NCBI RefSeq assembly: GCF_003254705.1
Contig: NZ_QFYR01000003.1
Coordinates: 1 to 64,000 of the forward strand
Source: Phenylobacterium deserti
GTDB taxonomy: Bacteria > Pseudomonadota > Alphaproteobacteria > Caulobacterales > Caulobacteraceae
Reading direction: 5' to 3'
DNA: 64,000 nt
Position 1 is the first letter of the stretch; each line of letters begins with the position of its first letter. A program made the translations under genes and the position numbers. Positions 63,216-64,000 of the stretch are shown here, in pieces. Below the pieces are notes generated by a model. That model saw only the letters and a program-made list of their open reading frames with translations, was not told the origin of the DNA and searched no databases.

Positions 63216-64000
63216 ATGAGTTCCGAAGTTCTGGACCGCGGCCTGGTGCTCGACGCGGTCCGCGTCACCGAAGAAGCCGCTGTGGCCTCCTGGACCATGG
63301 TCGGCCGGGGCGACGAGAAGGCCGCCGACCAAGCGGCCGTGGACGCCATGCGGAACGCGCTCAACGAGCTCGAGATCGACGGCGAGATCGTGATCGGCGA
63401 GGGCGAGCGGGATGAAGCCCCGATGCTCTACATCGGCGAAAAGGTCGGCAAGGGCGGCAAGTCGGCCATCGACATCGCCCTGGACCCGCTGGAAGGCACA
63501 ACCCTGACGGCCAAGGCCATGGCCAACGCCCTGGCGGTGATGGCCTGGGCGCCCAAGGGCACGCTGCTGAACGCGCCTGACACCTACATGGACAAGATCG
63601 CCTGTGGTCCGGGCTTCCCGGCCGGCGTGATCGACCTCGACAAGAGCCCGGCCGAGAACGTTCAGGCGCTGGCCCAGGCCAAGGGCGTCGACCCGTCCGA
63701 GATCACCGTCTGCGTTCTGGACCGTCCGCGTCACGCCGACATCATCGCCAGCGTCCGCTCGGTGGGCGCGCGCATCTACCTGATCACCGACGGCGACGTG
63801 GCCGGCGTGATCAACACCGCCGATCCGGAAACCGGCGTCGACCTCTACGTCGGCCAAGGCGGCGCGCCCGAGGGCGTGCTGGCCTGCGCGGGCCTGAAGT
63901 GCGTCGGCGGCCAGTTCCAGGGTCGCCTGGTGTTCCGCAACGCCGATGAGAAGGCCCGCGCCGAGCGCGTCGGCATCACCGACTTCGACAAGAAGTACGA
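63216..64000 (+). CDS. glpX: Class II fructose-1,6-bisphosphatase (partial at window end)
   Basis: The first 261 codons are seen, from ATG 63216 (MSSEVLDRGLVLDAVRVTEEA) with GGGGAGA about 7 nt upstream; the stop lies beyond the window. Family motifs are GEGERDEAPMLYIGE (metal site), DIALDPLEGTTLTA, ACGPGFPAG and TDGDVAGVINT. It dephosphorylates fructose bisphosphate in gluconeogenesis. The order hom-glpX recurs in alphaproteobacteria. Confidence 0.96.
   Translation, partial: MSSEVLDRGLVLDAVRVTEEAAVASWTMVGRGDEKAADQAAVDAMRNALNELEIDGEIVIGEGERDEAPMLYIGEKVGKGGKSAIDIALDPLEGTTLTAKAMANALAVMAWAPKGTLLNAPDTYMDKIACGPGFPAGVIDLDKSPAENVQALAQAKGVDPSEITVCVLDRPRHADIIASVRSVGARIYLITDGDVAGVINTADPETGVDLYVGQGGAPEGVLACAGLKCVGGQFQGRLVFRNADEKARAERVGITDFDKKY

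Noticed and set aside
63000..63857. 285-codon minus-strand frame opposite glpX
   Set aside because: glpX reads open through the end of the window with all class II motifs, so the antisense frame is not a gene.

Overview
The window is about 64 kb of high-GC alphaproteobacterial chromosome that looks like Caulobacterales, most likely Phenylobacterium or a close Caulobacter relative. The basis is gene content and order: a cicA-like HAD gene divergent from clpX, hdaA-ppk-ppx, a MucR/Ros regulator, an ALA synthase of the C4 pathway, nrdR-rib-nusB-thiL, DUF177-plsX-fabH-ihfA-MerR and rplM-rpsI-argC. The genus is inferred. I see no insertion sequence, prophage, integrase, CRISPR array or replication origin. 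This is a dense core chromosome with a few accessory insertions.

Layout. 0-0.5 kb: the end of an rRNA operon (23S tail, 5S, initiator tRNA-Met, terminator). 0.5-7.9 kb: a small EETFPGSDP-type protein, a YihY/BrkB membrane protein, an ABC-F ATPase, ndk, small cytosolic proteins, a di-iron alternative oxidase, a YidB-like protein and a 58-residue membrane protein. 7.2-11.3 kb: the ClpXP locus, with cicA divergent from clpX and clpP downstream of two exported proteins. 11.4-13.5 kb: an island-like patch of two methyltransferases next to tRNA-Leu, with a small ORF preceded by a CtrA-type box. 13.7-24.1 kb: tig, purM, rnd, ppx, ppk, hdaA, bpt and motB. 24.2-33.9 kb: GNAT, NUDIX, hemB, a valine-degradation operon, hemA behind an FNR/FixK box, mucR and glyA. 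33.9-37.5 kb: nrdR-ribD-ribE-ribH-nusB-thiL, where RibD has only its reductase domain and ribBA is absent. 37.6-40.6 kb: a type III polyketide synthase with an isoprenylcysteine-type methyltransferase, and a twin-domain aspartyl protease. 40.8-51 kb: a proton-pumping pyrophosphatase, bamE, a cytochrome bc1 chaperone, phospholipid and fatty acid synthesis, ihfA, tRNA-Pro, ctaA, rplM-rpsI. 51-64 kb: argC, exported msrB, a CAP-RTX secreted protein, a PadR-DUF1700-DUF2807 operon, an ABM/NIPSNAP pair divergent from an ArsR-type regulator, a short-chain dehydrogenase, phaC, a lipoprotein, an aminotransferase-hom pair and glpX running off the end.

Functional themes are respiration and heme (alternative oxidase, hemA, hemB, ctaA, bc1 chaperone), phosphate energetics (ppk, ppx, hppA, ndk), regulated proteolysis (clpX, clpP, bpt), replication control (hdaA) and carbon storage (phaC). 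No single locus is clearly a new defence or mobile system. The best leads for undescribed biology are the ArsR/ABM/NIPSNAP module with its palindromic operator, the PadR operon with its AAGGTA repeats, the alternative oxidase with overlapping hairpins upstream, the small ORF behind a CtrA-like box, and the incomplete riboflavin operon.
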